From Oligoflexia bacterium (GTDB lineage: Bacteria > Bdellovibrionota > Bacteriovoracia > Bacteriovoracales > Bacteriovoracaceae): DNA of 64,000 nucleotides. Below the pieces are notes generated by a model. That model searched no databases, was not told the origin of the DNA, and worked only from the letters and a program-made list of their open reading frames with translations. Location: NCBI GenBank assembly GCA_015232355.1, contig JADFZW010000026.1, positions 19,404 through 83,403 of the forward strand, given 5' to 3'. Positions within the stretch are counted from its first letter, which is position 1. Each line of letters begins with the position of its first letter. Shown here one piece after another: positions 63,900 to 64,000 of this stretch. Both the position numbers and the translations under genes were made by a program.

Positions 63900-64000
63900 T
63901 TAAAAAAATATCAATTAGGCAATTGCTTTGTCAATTCTATTATAGTGGCACCAATTGTATTTCTATTTTTTAAATTGTTATGAGTAGAAGCATTTACTTT

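Noticed and set aside
63903..64000. Extension of the right-edge remnant into one longer gene
   Set aside because: The frame that looks coding near the edge is out of phase with the remnant and contains TGA and TAG stops. A single intact gene cannot be drawn.

Overview
This is an AT-rich, densely coding chromosomal window from a motile Gram-negative bacterium. It carries a rod-shape/peptidoglycan operon, a long flagellar operon, peptidoglycan-recycling Mpl and periplasmic-type disulfide chemistry. The gene set and the many gene-specific secreted proteins fit the Bdellovibrionota/Oligoflexia-like (former deltaproteobacterial) group best. That placement is an inference from content, not from a marker tree.

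Layout. 1-4.4 kb (+): mreC (cut by the left edge), mreD, mrdA, rodA, the elongasome operon. 4.4-10.7 kb (mostly -): a small exported protein, a Cys-less rhodanese, a DUF350-like membrane protein, an exported protein, a charge-split histone-like protein and a very large TadG-like protein. 10.9-13.2 kb (+): a zinc-ribbon membrane protein, ssb and an HD-GYP protein. 13.2-13.9 kb (-): a nucleotidyltransferase with a small partner gene, toxin-antitoxin-like. 14.0-31.6 kb (-): pgeF and the flagellar block, transcribed in the order Fis-like regulator, TPR protein, degenerate AAA+/Fis regulator, flgB-flgC-fliE-fliF-fliG-fliH-fliI-fliJ-motE-like-fliK-flgD-flgE. 31.7-45.1 kb (-): small membrane protein, metK, exported 741-aa protein, mpl, serine hydrolase, ppdK, glycyl-tRNA synthetase, an ankyrin/ParB-like protein and pepT. 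45.3-49.2 kb (+): a receiver/PilZ-like protein and typA. 49.3-56.2 kb (-): a phosphorelay trio (kinase lacking the acceptor His, Hpt, receiver), a TGS-uridine-kinase fusion, a sugar kinase and a VKOR-DsbA-rhodanese fusion.

At 56.5 kb a tRNA-Val(TAC) marks a change of character. Beyond its 3' end are a broken IS1380-type transposase, two tandem small heat-shock genes with a small partner, a secreted-protein gene broken by a frameshift, about 0.9 kb with no gene, a large PAS histidine kinase and a possible coding remnant at the right edge. This looks like an accessory region, but no integrase or second att copy was seen.

Features running through the window: short tandem repeats sit in the spacers of several operons (mreC/mreD, fliE/fliF, fliJ/fliI, flgD/flgE, pepT 3' end, hpt/kinase). 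Simple-sequence repeats also expand inside coding regions, including the conserved GTPase TypA. The tetranucleotide GGCC is several-fold more common than base composition predicts. The points most worth following up are the phosphorelay with a Gln in place of the kinase acceptor His, and the flagellar AAA+ regulator that lacks both GAFTGA and the Walker B acids.
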